From: a virus
Direction: 5' to 3' (one strand)
IMG/VR virus record: IMGVR_UViG_3300033984_000473
Location: 1 to 64,000 of that record
Length of the DNA: 64,000 nucleotides
The position numbers and the translations under genes are program-made. Within the stretch, counting starts at the first letter, position 1. The number at the start of each line of letters is the position of its first letter. Shown piece after piece: positions 1-9,187 of this stretch. The notes below the pieces were generated by a model. That model was given only the letters and a program-made list of their open reading frames with translations. It was not told the DNA's origin and searched no databases.

Positions 1-1
1 T

Positions 2-103
2 GATGATAAAATGGCTGAATACCATAACTCAACTTTAGGTGAACTCTTAAAAATGGGTAATACTTTCGCAATAAAAAATGAAAAAATCAAAACTACAAAG
101 TAA
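2..103 (+). CDS. C-terminal end of an unidentified protein (partial)
   Basis: An open frame enters from the left edge and ends at a TAA whose last base is the first base of the dUTPase ATG (TAATG overlap). Only 33 residues are visible, ending in a lysine-rich tail (KNEKIKTTK). Too little remains to identify it. The overlap suggests translational coupling with the downstream gene. Confidence 0.6.
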   Translation, partial: DDKMAEYHNSTLGELLKMGNTFAIKNEKIKTTK

Positions 104-684
104 TGTTTGATTTAGAATATATGCGAGAAAAAATATTTGAAATCGCTGACCCAGAAAATCCTTATACTCAAGAAGATTTTGATAAGGAATTTAGCTCAAC
201 AAATAGTACTATATCTGTTGATGAAAACGCTTACAAATTATTATTTCAATTCTCAAATAAATCAACCAATGAAGACCCAGAGTACGCAACTGCTGGGTCA
301 TCTGGTTTTGATTTAAGAGCTAACCTAGAAAACCCAATTACTATTCCAGTCGGACAACGAGCAATAGTACCTACTGGGTTATTCTTTAAAATACCAGAAA
401 ATTTCGAAATACAAATTAGACCTCGTAGTGGCTTAGCAGCCAAAAACGGTGTTACTGTATTGAATACACCTGGAACTATTGATGCCGATTATAGAGGTGA
501 AATACGAATAATCCTAATCAATTTAGGATACGAACCTTTCAATATCAACCATGGCGATAGAATTGCTCAAGCGGTTGTAGCATCTGTATTTGCTAAAAAT
601 ACAATAAACCTTTCAAAGGTAGAAGAAATAAGCAACGATACCGAACGTGGTGCTGGTGGTTTTGGTAGTACTGGAAAGAACTAA
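103..684 (+). CDS. dut: dUTP diphosphatase (dUTPase)
   Basis: Hydrolyses dUTP to dUMP and pyrophosphate, limiting uracil in DNA and supplying dUMP to thymidylate synthase (encoded at 41387-43666). All five motifs of the trimeric family are present: [10 protein letters not shown] (64-73), [11 protein letters not shown] (106-116), [10 protein letters not shown] (124-133) with the catalytic Asp, GDRIAQAV (151-158) and the C-terminal glycine-rich RGAGGFGST (182-190). The 193-residue length exceeds the usual 140-160 because of an acidic N-terminal extension of about 45 residues; a shorter start is possible, but this ATG is coupled to the upstream stop. It overlaps the next gene by one base. Confidence 0.96.
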   Translation: MFDLEYMREKIFEIADPENPYTQEDFDKEFSSTNSTISVDENAYKLLFQFSNKSTNEDPEYATAGSSGFDLRANLENPITIPVGQRAIVPTGLFFKIPENFEIQIRPRSGLAAKNGVTVLNTPGTIDADYRGEIRIILINLGYEPFNINHGDRIAQAVVASVFAKNTINLSKVEEISNDTERGAGGFGSTGKN

Positions 685-1073
685 TGAAATTTAACGAAAA
701 ATATGATTCAATAATGGAAGATAATGGTCTAATTGATAAATGGACCAAAATTGGTATGTTAGAAAATGGCAACAAAACACTAGCTATTGCGTTTGAAATT
801 GCGGCAGTTTATTTGGTAGATTTAGATGATATGAATAGTTCGTTAAACACACTAGTTTTTCCAGCCATTCACAGAATCTTTAGAGATAGAACAGGGGACT
901 TCAATTTTGAAGAATTAAAATTTGAGGTAATAACTGTTATTCACTTACTAAGTGAAAAATTACATTTAATCGATGGTTTATCATGTGTGAATTTTATCGA
1001 TTGTGAAGCACAATTTTTAACAGCATTTGCTGACAAATATAAAGAACAAAAAGAAAAACAAAATGATAAATAA
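684..1073 (+). CDS. Hypothetical protein, helical
   Basis: A 129-residue protein not recognised as any family. It is predominantly helical, with hydrophobic stretches such as TLAIAFEIAAVYLVDL near residues 31-46 but no clear membrane anchor, and a charged lysine/glutamate C-terminus. Its ATG overlaps the dUTPase stop, and its end overlaps the next gene by 11 bases, so it lies in one transcription unit with two nucleotide-metabolism genes. A role there is possible but not shown by the sequence. Confidence 0.7.
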   Translation: MKFNEKYDSIMEDNGLIDKWTKIGMLENGNKTLAIAFEIAAVYLVDLDDMNSSLNTLVFPAIHRIFRDRTGDFNFEELKFEVITVIHLLSEKLHLIDGLSCVNFIDCEAQFLTAFADKYKEQKEKQNDK

Positions 1074-2061
1074 ATTCGATTTTAACGACATTTTAATTAA
1101 ACCAGCAGCTGTTTCATACATTGAAAGCAGACAAGACATTAACCCATTTTACGATGGGTTTTTACCTTTGATAACAGCACCAATGGATACAGTAATCGAT
1201 AATGAAAATGAAAACCTATTTACTAGGGCAAATATAGTAACGTGTTTACCTAGAGGTGAAAAAAATAACTCTAAAGGTTTTGAATCTTATTCTTTAGATG
1301 AAATCCATAATAAACTATTGCTCAATAGTTTGGACCCTAATGGTATGTATCTTATTGATATAGCCAATGGTCACATGGAAAAACTTTTAATCATGACCAG
1401 AGCAATCAAGGAAAGACACCCAAACTTAAAACTTATGGTTGGTAACGTTGCTAACCCAGAAACCTATGTTGATTTATCTAACGCTGGTGCTGATTATATT
1501 AGAATCGGTATCGGAAATGGTGGTGGTTGTAGTACAACAGTACATACAGGTGTTGGATATCCAATGGGTTCTCTAGTTAGAGAATGTTACTTAGCTTCAA
1601 AGTTGTTGGGAAAACCAGCTAAGATTGTTGCCGATGGTGGAATGCAAAACTATAGTGATATTATTAAAGCTTTGGCTTTGGGTGCTGATTTTGTAATGGT
1701 TGGAAGCCTTTTTAATAAAGCCATGGATTCATGTGGTGATAACTACCTATGGAAATTCATTAGAGTACCGCAAGGCCTAGCTGAGATAGCATATCAATGT
1801 AAAATACCAGTTTACAAAAAGTTTAGAGGTATGAGTACCAAAGAAGTACAAAAAAAGTGGGGCAAGATAACCTTGACAAGTTCGGAAGGTGTGATTAGAT
1901 TTAGAAGAGTTAAATATTCATTAAATCAATGGGTAAATAACTTTGAAGATTATCTTCGTTCATCAATGAGCTACTCTAACGCTAATAACTTAGAGGAATT
2001 TATAGGAAACGCAGAAACAATAAGAATAACAGATAACGCATTTAATAGATACAACAAATAA
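1063..2061 (+). CDS. GMP reductase / IMP dehydrogenase family enzyme
   Basis: A TIM-barrel purine enzyme of 332 residues. The catalytic cysteine loop reads GNGGGCSTTVHTGVGYP (about 156-172), the phosphate-binding region is DGGMQNYSDIIKALALGADFVMVGS-like (about 200-222), and the flap begins RGMSTKE. There is no CBS-domain insertion, and the TGVGYP after the cysteine resembles GMP reductase more than IMP dehydrogenase, so NADPH-dependent GMP to IMP conversion is the likelier reaction; the alternative is a minimal IMP dehydrogenase. I chose the ATG at 1063, overlapping the previous stop, because the 12 residues before it are lysine-rich and not conserved-looking. It suggests phage control of the purine pool. 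Confidence 0.88.
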   Translation: MINKFDFNDILIKPAAVSYIESRQDINPFYDGFLPLITAPMDTVIDNENENLFTRANIVTCLPRGEKNNSKGFESYSLDEIHNKLLLNSLDPNGMYLIDIANGHMEKLLIMTRAIKERHPNLKLMVGNVANPETYVDLSNAGADYIRIGIGNGGGCSTTVHTGVGYPMGSLVRECYLASKLLGKPAKIVADGGMQNYSDIIKALALGADFVMVGSLFNKAMDSCGDNYLWKFIRVPQGLAEIAYQCKIPVYKKFRGMSTKEVQKKWGKITLTSSEGVIRFRRVKYSLNQWVNNFEDYLRSSMSYSNANNLEEFIGNAETIRITDNAFNRYNK

Positions 2062-3710
2062 TGGTAACAGTAGTATATTGTACAAGAGAAACAAACCCAA
2101 CACACAAAGAACATTTGATTAAGAGCTCTGGGCTTCATAATAACATCGAGGTTATTGAAATAATCAATAATGGTGAATCACTAACCAAAGCATATAATCG
2201 TGGCTTAAAACAAGCTAAAAACGATATTGTCATATTTTGTCATGACGATTTAACCATTGAAACTAAACAATGGGGTTCTAAGCTGCTTAAACAGTTTCAA
2301 AAGAATCCAGAATATGGTATCATTGGCGTTGCTGGTAGTAAACACATGCCAGTATCTGGTCAATGGTGGGAAAAGAAAAACAAAATGTATGGTCGTGTAC
2401 AACATACTCACGAAGGTAAGTCTTGGTTATCAGCATATAGTGATGATTTAGGACAGGAATTAGAAGAAGTTGTAATCGTTGATGGTCTTTGGTTTGCGGT
2501 TGATAAGACTAAAATCAAAAAAGAATTTAATGAAAACGTTGAAGGCTTTCATTTCTATGATGTAACTTTTGCTTTTGAAAACTATTTGGAAGGTGTTAAG
2601 GTTGGTGTAACAACAGCAATCAGAATAAACCATCAATCTATCGGTATGACCAACGAAGCATGGGAGAAAAATAGAGCTGACTTTTCAGAAGCCTACCAAG
2701 CCCATTTACCAGCTGACATCAAAAGAGTTTTGCGTAAAAATGAAAAATTAAATGTTCTAATTGGTTGTCTTAGCTTTGCTAACTACACTGGTTCAGAGTT
2801 ATATGTTTTTGAGTTAGCTAAACAATTAATCAAACAAGGTTGTGATGTTAGCATTTGTTCAAACATAGGTCAACCATTAGCTTCAGCGGCAAACAAGTTA
2901 GGTATTAAGATGTACAACTTACAAGAACCGCCTGGTTTTAAATTAGGTGATGGTAAATGGTTATTAAAATCTCCAACTGGTGATGTTGTTTCACAAGAGA
3001 ACACACTTTATAATGTGATACCAACAAACTTTGATGTCATTCATATGAATCATAAGCCAGTTACAGAACATTTATTAAGGTTATACCCAAACACACCAAT
3101 CATCTGTTCAATCCATTCTGAAGTTATTCCTTTGGAAGAACCAGTAATATCACCTTTGATTAAAAAATACATAGCGATTAGACCAGAGATTAAAGATTAT
3201 ATTGTTGATACTTTTGGAATTACTGAAGAAAACGTTAGTGTTATCTACAATCCGATTGATTCTGAAAAATTCAAACCAGTTAATAACACTGAAAAACGAG
3301 ATAAAAAAAGAATTCTTTTTGTTGGAACTATCGATTACTTAAGACGTGAAACAATTCAAGACTTGGTGAATACGACCAGAGAAAATAATCAAGAATTATG
3401 GATTGTTGGTAAAAAGAATGACACTTATTTAGACGATATGATTAATGGACAAACCCATGTATCGTATTTTGAACCAACATCAAGTATTGAGAAATATATC
3501 CATCAATGTGATGAAACTGCTGGTATACTTTTAGGTAGAACAACAATTGAAGGTTGGTTATGTGGTAAAAAAGGTTGGATTTATAACGTAGATTCTACAG
3601 GTGTAATCAAATCAAAAGAACTACATGATATTCCAGTAGATGTTGATAAATTTAACGCTACAAATATTACCAAAACAATAATTGAAGAATACAAATTGAT
3701 ACTAGAATAA
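2061..3710 (+). CDS. Bifunctional glycosyltransferase (GT2-like plus GT4-like)
   Basis: A two-domain protein of 549 residues. Residues about 1-220 are a GT-A (GT2-like) domain: VTVVYCTRETN at the N-terminus, NNGESLTKAYNRGLKQAKND, then the DxD-type metal site in FCHDDLTI (about 58-65). Residues about 230-549 are a GT-B (GT4-like) domain with FANYTGSELYVFELAKQL, IYNPIDSEKFKP and RILFVGTIDYLRRETIQ. Fusions of this kind can add two sugars in succession. It heads the glycan cluster and overlaps both neighbours by one base. Acceptor and donors cannot be read from sequence. Confidence 0.85.
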   Translation: MVTVVYCTRETNPTHKEHLIKSSGLHNNIEVIEIINNGESLTKAYNRGLKQAKNDIVIFCHDDLTIETKQWGSKLLKQFQKNPEYGIIGVAGSKHMPVSGQWWEKKNKMYGRVQHTHEGKSWLSAYSDDLGQELEEVVIVDGLWFAVDKTKIKKEFNENVEGFHFYDVTFAFENYLEGVKVGVTTAIRINHQSIGMTNEAWEKNRADFSEAYQAHLPADIKRVLRKNEKLNVLIGCLSFANYTGSELYVFELAKQLIKQGCDVSICSNIGQPLASAANKLGIKMYNLQEPPGFKLGDGKWLLKSPTGDVVSQENTLYNVIPTNFDVIHMNHKPVTEHLLRLYPNTPIICSIHSEVIPLEEPVISPLIKKYIAIRPEIKDYIVDTFGITEENVSVIYNPIDSEKFKPVNNTEKRDKKRILFVGTIDYLRRETIQDLVNTTRENNQELWIVGKKNDTYLDDMINGQTHVSYFEPTSSIEKYIHQCDETAGILLGRTTIEGWLCGKKGWIYNVDSTGVIKSKELHDIPVDVDKFNATNITKTIIEEYKLILE

Positions 3711-4663
3711 TGAGTAAGATACAAGAATGGTTTAATAGAAAACTTGCGATATTATCAATCGCTCTTAGCAATGTTGAAAAAGGTGCTTTGGCACAAACAG
3801 GTGAGTCTTTAGGTACTGGTATAAACCAAAACCAAAGGCTTTCACAAGGTAAATTATCGGATTCATTAGTGAATGGGGAAATTACCCAAGAAGTGCTTAA
3901 TTTAAAATGGCGAACATATAAAATATTAAGAGCTAGCGAAGGCTTAACAGCCGAGATAGTAGGGTATGATGCCGATGGTATGCCAATCACAAAGGTTAAA
4001 AAAAGAAATTCTAAAAAAGGGTTAAAAAAGGTTGTGTTAGATAATAACGATAATTTTCCTTTAGAAATGGTTGTTGATAATAGTGAAATATCTACTGGTA
4101 GCAATGATGCTATGGATAATGATTATATCAGTATCCTAGACGAAGTATCTTTTAACCTAGATGCCGATGGCGGTGTTCTTAGTGCAACACATGGTAGTAT
4201 TAAAAGTACTGAATATTTTGCAACAAATAAAAACGAAAAACCAATTGTTGTTGAAAGAGAGTACATACCAAATTTTAAGATAGAAGACTACACTACAAAA
4301 CTTAATGTTAGAAAAATTAATAAAAAACAAAGACTATTGGAATTTTGTGTAAGCATTTACGCAGACGAGTACAACAGAACTAGTAGGTTATTTTTAAGTG
4401 CTATTAAAAAAGCGATGGAGAATCCAAGTCAAGCCAATATGTTATCGATAGATAAAGTTAGCTTTGTAACTTATAAAACAATGGGTGCTTCAGATTATTT
4501 GGAATACGAATACGAAATAACTTCATTTGATAAAATAATCGAATTTAACGGAAACTATGTTATAAAGTTTATTGGAGATATAAGTATCGATGGTAAAGAT
4601 ATCTTAGAAGAACATAGAGTCGAATCGTTAGATAAGAAATATGAAAATAAAGAAAAAAAATAA
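3710..4663 (+). CDS. Hypothetical protein in the glycan cluster
   Basis: 317 residues, not recognised. The N-terminal third is polar and glutamine/glycine-rich (ETGESLGTGINQNQ region), followed by a basic patch (VKKRNSKKGLKK, about 95-106), an acidic segment and a C-terminal beta-rich region ending in EKK repeats. No signal peptide or membrane segment. It overlaps the GT fusion upstream and the GT25 gene downstream by one base each (TAATG), so it is co-translated with glycosyltransferases; a structural or scaffolding role is equally possible. Confidence 0.75.
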   Translation: MSKIQEWFNRKLAILSIALSNVEKGALAQTGESLGTGINQNQRLSQGKLSDSLVNGEITQEVLNLKWRTYKILRASEGLTAEIVGYDADGMPITKVKKRNSKKGLKKVVLDNNDNFPLEMVVDNSEISTGSNDAMDNDYISILDEVSFNLDADGGVLSATHGSIKSTEYFATNKNEKPIVVEREYIPNFKIEDYTTKLNVRKINKKQRLLEFCVSIYADEYNRTSRLFLSAIKKAMENPSQANMLSIDKVSFVTYKTMGASDYLEYEYEITSFDKIIEFNGNYVIKFIGDISIDGKDILEEHRVESLDKKYENKEKK

Positions 4664-5298
4664 TGAGTGTTTTAAGTAATCATTTTGATAAGGTATATTG
4701 TGTAAACCTTAATAGACGAGCAGATAGATGGGAAAAAGTTTGTAAAGAATTTAACCGATTGGGTATTGATGAAGTTGAACGCTACGAAGCAATTGATGGG
4801 AAAGAATTTGACTGGTCAACAATCAAATTCAACCCTAGTTTGTTGGTTGGTGAATTAGGGTTGATTGAAACTCACATCAACTTAATCAAAGAAGCCAAAG
4901 AAAAAGGTTATAAAAGTGTTTTGATATTTGAAGATGATGTGTATTTTACATCTGAATTCGATAAATTAGATGAATACATGGCAGCGTTGCCGACAAATTG
5001 GGATATGATATACTTAGGTGGTAACCATAGCTATGGTCCAACACCTGTAAATGTTAATGATAAAATATTAAAATTAACCAAGACATATACAACACATTGT
5101 ATTGCTATAAAAGATACCTTATACGATACAATTATTGCAATGACCGAAGGTAGAAAAAAACAAATAGATGTTTACTACGCTGATTTACAAAACTTATATA
5201 ACGTCTATGGTTTTACACCGAATATGGCACTACAAACTATTGATTTTAGTGACATACAAAATCGACAAGTAAACTATAACAATTATTTTAAACAATGA
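4663..5298 (+). CDS. Glycosyltransferase family 25 protein
   Basis: Typical GT25 (LOS/LPS-type) enzyme of 211 residues. The N-terminus FDKVYCVNLNRRADRWE is the family hallmark, followed by YEAIDGKEFDW, a conserved GELGLIETH segment near residue 65 and the metal-binding LIFEDDVYF (about 87-95). The family transfers galactose or related sugars onto oligosaccharide chains. The stop overlaps the start of the GT11 gene by four bases (ATGA), consistent with translational coupling. Confidence 0.92.
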   Translation: MSVLSNHFDKVYCVNLNRRADRWEKVCKEFNRLGIDEVERYEAIDGKEFDWSTIKFNPSLLVGELGLIETHINLIKEAKEKGYKSVLIFEDDVYFTSEFDKLDEYMAALPTNWDMIYLGGNHSYGPTPVNVNDKILKLTKTYTTHCIAIKDTLYDTIIAMTEGRKKQIDVYYADLQNLYNVYGFTPNMALQTIDFSDIQNRQVNYNNYFKQ

Positions 5299-6095
5299 TA
5301 TGTTGTAATTTAAAAGGTGGTCTAGGTAATATGTTATTTCAGATTGCTGCGGCCAAGTCAATGGCTGTTGATACAAACAACAAATGTTGTTTTCCAAATC
5401 TAAATAGTCATTTACATTATTTAGATTCTGATATGATGTACAATCCAGTTTTAAGACATAGTTCTGAATATATGAAACTTTTAAAAAACTTGGAAGTATG
5501 TGGAATTGTTGATTATGGGAATACCATTAAATTTCCTTTTGAATACGTTGAAGTTCAACTTTCAAAATATAACACCTACATTGATGGGTTCTTTCAAAGT
5601 GAAAAGTATTTTAAACACAATAGAAAAGAAGTTTTAGAGTTTTTAGATTTTAGTTTTATTTCTCAAGAATATATTGATGAAAAATATGGGTTCTTTAGGG
5701 GTAATCACACAACATCAATACACGTTAGGCGTGGTGACTATCTAAGACACCCAAACCACCACCCACCGCAAACATTAGAATACTATATGGAAGGTGTTGA
5801 AATGTTAAAAGATAAAACTGATTTATTTGTCATCTTTAGTGATGATATTGAATGGTGTAAAGTAAACCTAGATTTAGATAATGCGGTTTACATTGAAAAC
5901 GAAAAAGATTATATTGAACTATATTTGATGAAAATTTGTAACAACAACATCACCTGTAATTCATCGTTTGGCTGGTGGGGAGCTTGGTTAAATGAAAATT
6001 CAGATAAGATAGTTATCGGACCCAAGATATGGTTCGGTTCAGCAATACAACATAACACAGGGGATATAATACCCGAAGATTGGATTAAAATTTAA
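5295..6095 (+). CDS. GT11-family alpha-1,2-fucosyltransferase
   Basis: 266 residues with the GT11 pattern: N-terminal GGLGNMLFQIAAAKSMA (about 9-25), the GDP-binding motif IHVRRGDYLRH (about 145-155), FVIFSDDIEWC (about 182-192) and the C-terminal CNSSFGWWGAWLN. The family moves L-fucose from GDP-fucose to a galactose-type acceptor. A GDP-mannose dehydratase at 11254-12225 could feed the first step of donor synthesis, but a GDP-fucose synthase is not in the window. Confidence 0.94.
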   Translation: MICCNLKGGLGNMLFQIAAAKSMAVDTNNKCCFPNLNSHLHYLDSDMMYNPVLRHSSEYMKLLKNLEVCGIVDYGNTIKFPFEYVEVQLSKYNTYIDGFFQSEKYFKHNRKEVLEFLDFSFISQEYIDEKYGFFRGNHTTSIHVRRGDYLRHPNHHPPQTLEYYMEGVEMLKDKTDLFVIFSDDIEWCKVNLDLDNAVYIENEKDYIELYLMKICNNNITCNSSFGWWGAWLNENSDKIVIGPKIWFGSAIQHNTGDIIPEDWIKI

Positions 6096-6096
6096 T

Positions 6097-6519
6097 ATGG
6101 AAAAAATTTACTCAAAAGTAGAAGAAGGAAAACTATTACACATAATCAATAGACTTAGCGAAATAGAAGGTAGAACCGAAGCGGTTCCAGAAGATAATTT
6201 CATTCAATGTGCTACATTGAAAATGGAAAAAGGAAAAACATTCCCACCACACAAACACATAACAAAAGATAGACACTATCCAGAACAAATAGCTCAAGAA
6301 TCATGGGTTGTAATCAAAGGAAGTGTTAAGTGTATCTTTTACGATATTGATGACACAATCATCGCCACTCCAACCTTAGAAGCTGGCGATGCTAGCTTTA
6401 CACTTTATGGTGGTCATACCTATGAAATATTAGAAGACGATACTATTGTTTATGAATATAAAACTGGACCTTATGAAGGTCAAAAACTGGACAAAACATT
6501 TATTAGCAATGACAAATAG
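6097..6519 (+). CDS. Cupin-fold protein
   Basis: 140 residues with a single cupin barrel: metal-binding PPHKHITKDRHYPEQ (about 50-64) supplies two histidines, followed by ESWVVIKGSVKCIFYD and a second half around AGDASFTLYGGHTYEI (about 99-114), giving a third histidine. Resembles small cupins of surface-polysaccharide loci (WbuC-like), whose exact reaction is often unknown; a sugar-nucleotide isomerase role is a guess from context. It overlaps the following methyltransferase by 11 bases. Confidence 0.8.
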   Translation: MEKIYSKVEEGKLLHIINRLSEIEGRTEAVPEDNFIQCATLKMEKGKTFPPHKHITKDRHYPEQIAQESWVVIKGSVKCIFYDIDDTIIATPTLEAGDASFTLYGGHTYEILEDDTIVYEYKTGPYEGQKLDKTFISNDK

Positions 6520-7111
6520 TGATGGGATAACAAAATGGTTTAGAGATAACGGTGATTATACTCATAATATAACCTATAGTTTAACTGAGGATTCGGTTAT
6601 AATGGATTTAGGTGGGTATACAGGTGTTTGGGCTCAACAGATGATTGACAAATATAACCCAAATGTTTATATCTTAGAACCAGTGGTTAAATTTCATGAT
6701 GGTATGGTTTCAAAATTTAAAAATAACTCCAAAGTACGTTTATTAAACGTTGGTGTTGGAACCGAAGATAAAGATGGTTTTATCTTTATAAGTGGTGATG
6801 CTACGTCATCTAATCTAGCCAATGGTGAATCAATTAGTGTTAAGTTTAATACGATTGATACAATATTAGAAAAATGGGGTTTAAATGAAGTTGATTTGAT
6901 TCAAATTAACATTGAAGGTGATGAATATCCGTTATTAGAACACATGATATCAACTGGTTCTATAAACAAATTTAAAAACATACAAGTTCAATTTCATTTA
7001 GGTATTGAAAACGATGTCGATAGACGAAATAAAATTCAAGAAGGTTTTATGGCCAATGGATTCAAAAATAATTTTGATTACCCATTTGTTTGGGAATCAT
7101 GGGGTAAATAA
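6509..7111 (+). CDS. FkbM-family methyltransferase
   Basis: An S-adenosylmethionine-dependent O-methyltransferase of the FkbM type. Motif I is VIMDLGGYTGVWAQ (about 28-41), motif II around VYILEPVVKF (about 50-59), and the family-specific C-terminal motif DLIQINIEGDEYPLLEH (about 128-144) is present. I chose the ATG at 6509 (MTNSDGITKWF) because the earlier in-frame region lies wholly inside the cupin gene. FkbM proteins in surface-glycan clusters usually methylate sugar hydroxyls. The product is 200 residues. Confidence 0.9.
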   Translation: MTNSDGITKWFRDNGDYTHNITYSLTEDSVIMDLGGYTGVWAQQMIDKYNPNVYILEPVVKFHDGMVSKFKNNSKVRLLNVGVGTEDKDGFIFISGDATSSNLANGESISVKFNTIDTILEKWGLNEVDLIQINIEGDEYPLLEHMISTGSINKFKNIQVQFHLGIENDVDRRNKIQEGFMANGFKNNFDYPFVWESWGK

Positions 7112-7119
7112 TATTAATT

Positions 7120-7980
7120 ATGAAAGTTTTATTTAATTACGCAGATTTAAAGTTTTATAACTCACAAAAATTAAATACGGAAACTGGTTTAAGTATTGGT
7201 GGTTTTGATAAAGTATTTGACTTTAAAAAAGAAGATATAACCCAAGAGTTTTATCTGAAATATAAGAACATCCTAGACCAACCTAGAGGTGCTGGTTATT
7301 GGTTATGGAAATTTCATTTTGCTACGAGATTGTTAAATGACGAATCAATACCAGAAGATAGTTATATTTTCTACGCAGACTCTGGTTCAAAGTTTATTGG
7401 TTCTATTGATGAATTAATAAGCGTTTTTGAAAGAGATAATCTTTCGGTTATGACATTCAGACAAAACCATTTAAGTTATGTTTGGACCAAAAGAGATGCT
7501 TTTATTTTAACCGATACTGACTCACCAGAATATACACATACTGGTGCTAGGGTTGGTGGTTGGTTTTTATTAAAGAAGAATGATTTTAGTCGAGAATTTA
7601 TGGGTAAATGCCTTGAATATGGCTGCGACCATAGAATTATAACGGATTCACCCAACGAATTAGGTGTTCCAAATTATAATGGTTTTATTGAGAACCGTCA
7701 TGACGAAACAGTAATTACACTAGTTAGTAAAAAATATGGGTTATTTCCGTATCGAAACCCATCACAATGGGGTTATACTGGTGACGTTAACTTTACAGAC
7801 AATATGTATGGTGAAGAAGCCACTAAAAAAATGGTTGAGAAATTCGGAGAACTGTCAACATGGGGAAATAAATATGGTAACTATTTCCATGGCGAATCGT
7901 TAAATCAATACCCTCATTTTGAAATTGACGACAAATCCACCTACCCAACAATAATGGATTTACATAAAAGCCCACAATAA
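7120..7980 (+). CDS. Putative glycosyltransferase (GT-A-like)
   Basis: 286 residues. The N-terminal half contains GAGYWLWKFHFA (about 55-66), a motif shared with uncharacterised nucleotide-sugar transferases, and YIFYADSGSKF (about 86-96), where YADSG occupies the position of a DxD metal site. A conserved-looking GARVGGWFLLKKND follows near 148-161. No signal peptide or membrane segments. Context among seven other glycan enzymes supports the call; donor and acceptor are unknown. Confidence 0.65.
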   Translation: MKVLFNYADLKFYNSQKLNTETGLSIGGFDKVFDFKKEDITQEFYLKYKNILDQPRGAGYWLWKFHFATRLLNDESIPEDSYIFYADSGSKFIGSIDELISVFERDNLSVMTFRQNHLSYVWTKRDAFILTDTDSPEYTHTGARVGGWFLLKKNDFSREFMGKCLEYGCDHRIITDSPNELGVPNYNGFIENRHDETVITLVSKKYGLFPYRNPSQWGYTGDVNFTDNMYGEEATKKMVEKFGELSTWGNKYGNYFHGESLNQYPHFEIDDKSTYPTIMDLHKSPQ

Positions 7981-7983
7981 TAT

Positions 7984-8523
7984 ATGATAAAAGCACTAGG
8001 TAGCGATATAATCGTTGATGACGATGTCGTTGTAAAACAAGAATTAACAATAAATGGTTCACACGTAGCGATAGATAAAGGATTTTATTGTACAACAAAT
8101 TCTACAATTGGTGATTATGTACATATTGGACCTTATGTTACAATTATAGGCGGTAAAGAAGGCAGCTTCAAAGCTGCTGGTTTTAACAATATAATGGCTG
8201 GTGCCAGAATTGTGTGTGGGTCTGATAGATTTGACGACAGCGGCTTATTTGGGGCCATGATTCCAAAAGAATTAAAAGGCACTCAAATAATCGAACCAGT
8301 AGTTATGGAAGAATTTTCTAATATCGGAACAAACGCTATTGTGTTGCCTGGTTCAACACTTAGACGAGGTGTTTTATTAACAGCTGGTAGTTTGTTAATG
8401 GGTGATACCGAAGAATGGGGTGTTTATAAAGGGAATCCAGCGGTCTTGGTTAAAAAAATCAACCCAACAAAAATAATCGAAAATGCTAAAAAATTAGGAT
8501 ATGATTTACATAATAGGGGATAG
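7984..8523 (+). CDS. Hexapeptide-repeat acyltransferase
   Basis: 179 residues forming a left-handed beta-helix pattern: IGDYVHIGPYVTIIGG (about 42-57), MAGARIVCGSDRF, then SNIGTNAIVLPGSTLRRGVLLTAGSLLMGD (in two turns, about 114-143) and the terminal WGVYKGNPAVLVKK typical of sugar O- or N-acetyltransferases, where the GNPA turn closes the active site. Probably acetylates a sugar within the glycan made by this cluster. Its last 23 bases overlap the next gene. Confidence 0.9.
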   Translation: MIKALGSDIIVDDDVVVKQELTINGSHVAIDKGFYCTTNSTIGDYVHIGPYVTIIGGKEGSFKAAGFNNIMAGARIVCGSDRFDDSGLFGAMIPKELKGTQIIEPVVMEEFSNIGTNAIVLPGSTLRRGVLLTAGSLLMGDTEEWGVYKGNPAVLVKKINPTKIIENAKKLGYDLHNRG

Positions 8524-9187
8524 CCATGTATCAATCTTTTCGGGTGTTGATACCAAATCAGACGGGCAAATGCATATGCAACCAGAATTCGGTTATTGTT
8601 ATACATTATCACAAGGACAACTCCAACCTTTGATTAACCCTTTCGAACAAAAACTGTCTGAATTTTTAGCAATAAAAGCTGGTTCATATACAGCATATAA
8701 TTCATTTAATAAATTACACAAAATAGAACAAATTATATCCGAATACAATATCGGTGATAATGATTATGTTTTTTTATGTTTTGGTCAAATTGATATTCAA
8801 AACCATATAATACCAAATTCGACAAATGTTGGTGTTGTTGAAACTGTTAAGATTTGTGTTGATAGATACATTAAAACACTTAACTATTTAAAAACAAAAT
8901 ACCCAAATATTAATATCGGTGCTTATGGTGCACCAGCAACATCAATAGGTTGTGGTAATATACCTAAAATCAATAAAGAAGAAGCTATAAACTATAATAA
9001 TATTACATTATGGTTTAATGAATATCTTAAAATTAAGTGTGAAGAATTTAATATCGCATTTAAAGATATTTCTAAAAACTTATTAACTGATGACGGTTCA
9101 ACAAATAATAAATTTGTAATTGACGATATTCATTTGTCAATAAACGCAATACCCTTTTTACTAAATGAGTTTTCAGATATAATATGA
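8501..9187 (+). CDS. SGNH-hydrolase-like protein 1
   Basis: 228 residues. Block I is IIGDSHVSIF (3-12) with the nucleophile serine, block III is FLCFGQIDIQNHI (about 88-100) and block V is DDIHLS near residue 208 with the Asp/His pair. The GDSH and FGQID arrangement is that of short SGNH proteins in polysaccharide loci, which act as O-acyl esterases or transferases. It is a tandem relative of the next gene, which has the same block order and spacing. Start overlaps the acyltransferase by 23 bases. Confidence 0.75.
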   Translation: MIYIIGDSHVSIFSGVDTKSDGQMHMQPEFGYCYTLSQGQLQPLINPFEQKLSEFLAIKAGSYTAYNSFNKLHKIEQIISEYNIGDNDYVFLCFGQIDIQNHIIPNSTNVGVVETVKICVDRYIKTLNYLKTKYPNINIGAYGAPATSIGCGNIPKINKEEAINYNNITLWFNEYLKIKCEEFNIAFKDISKNLLTDDGSTNNKFVIDDIHLSINAIPFLLNEFSDII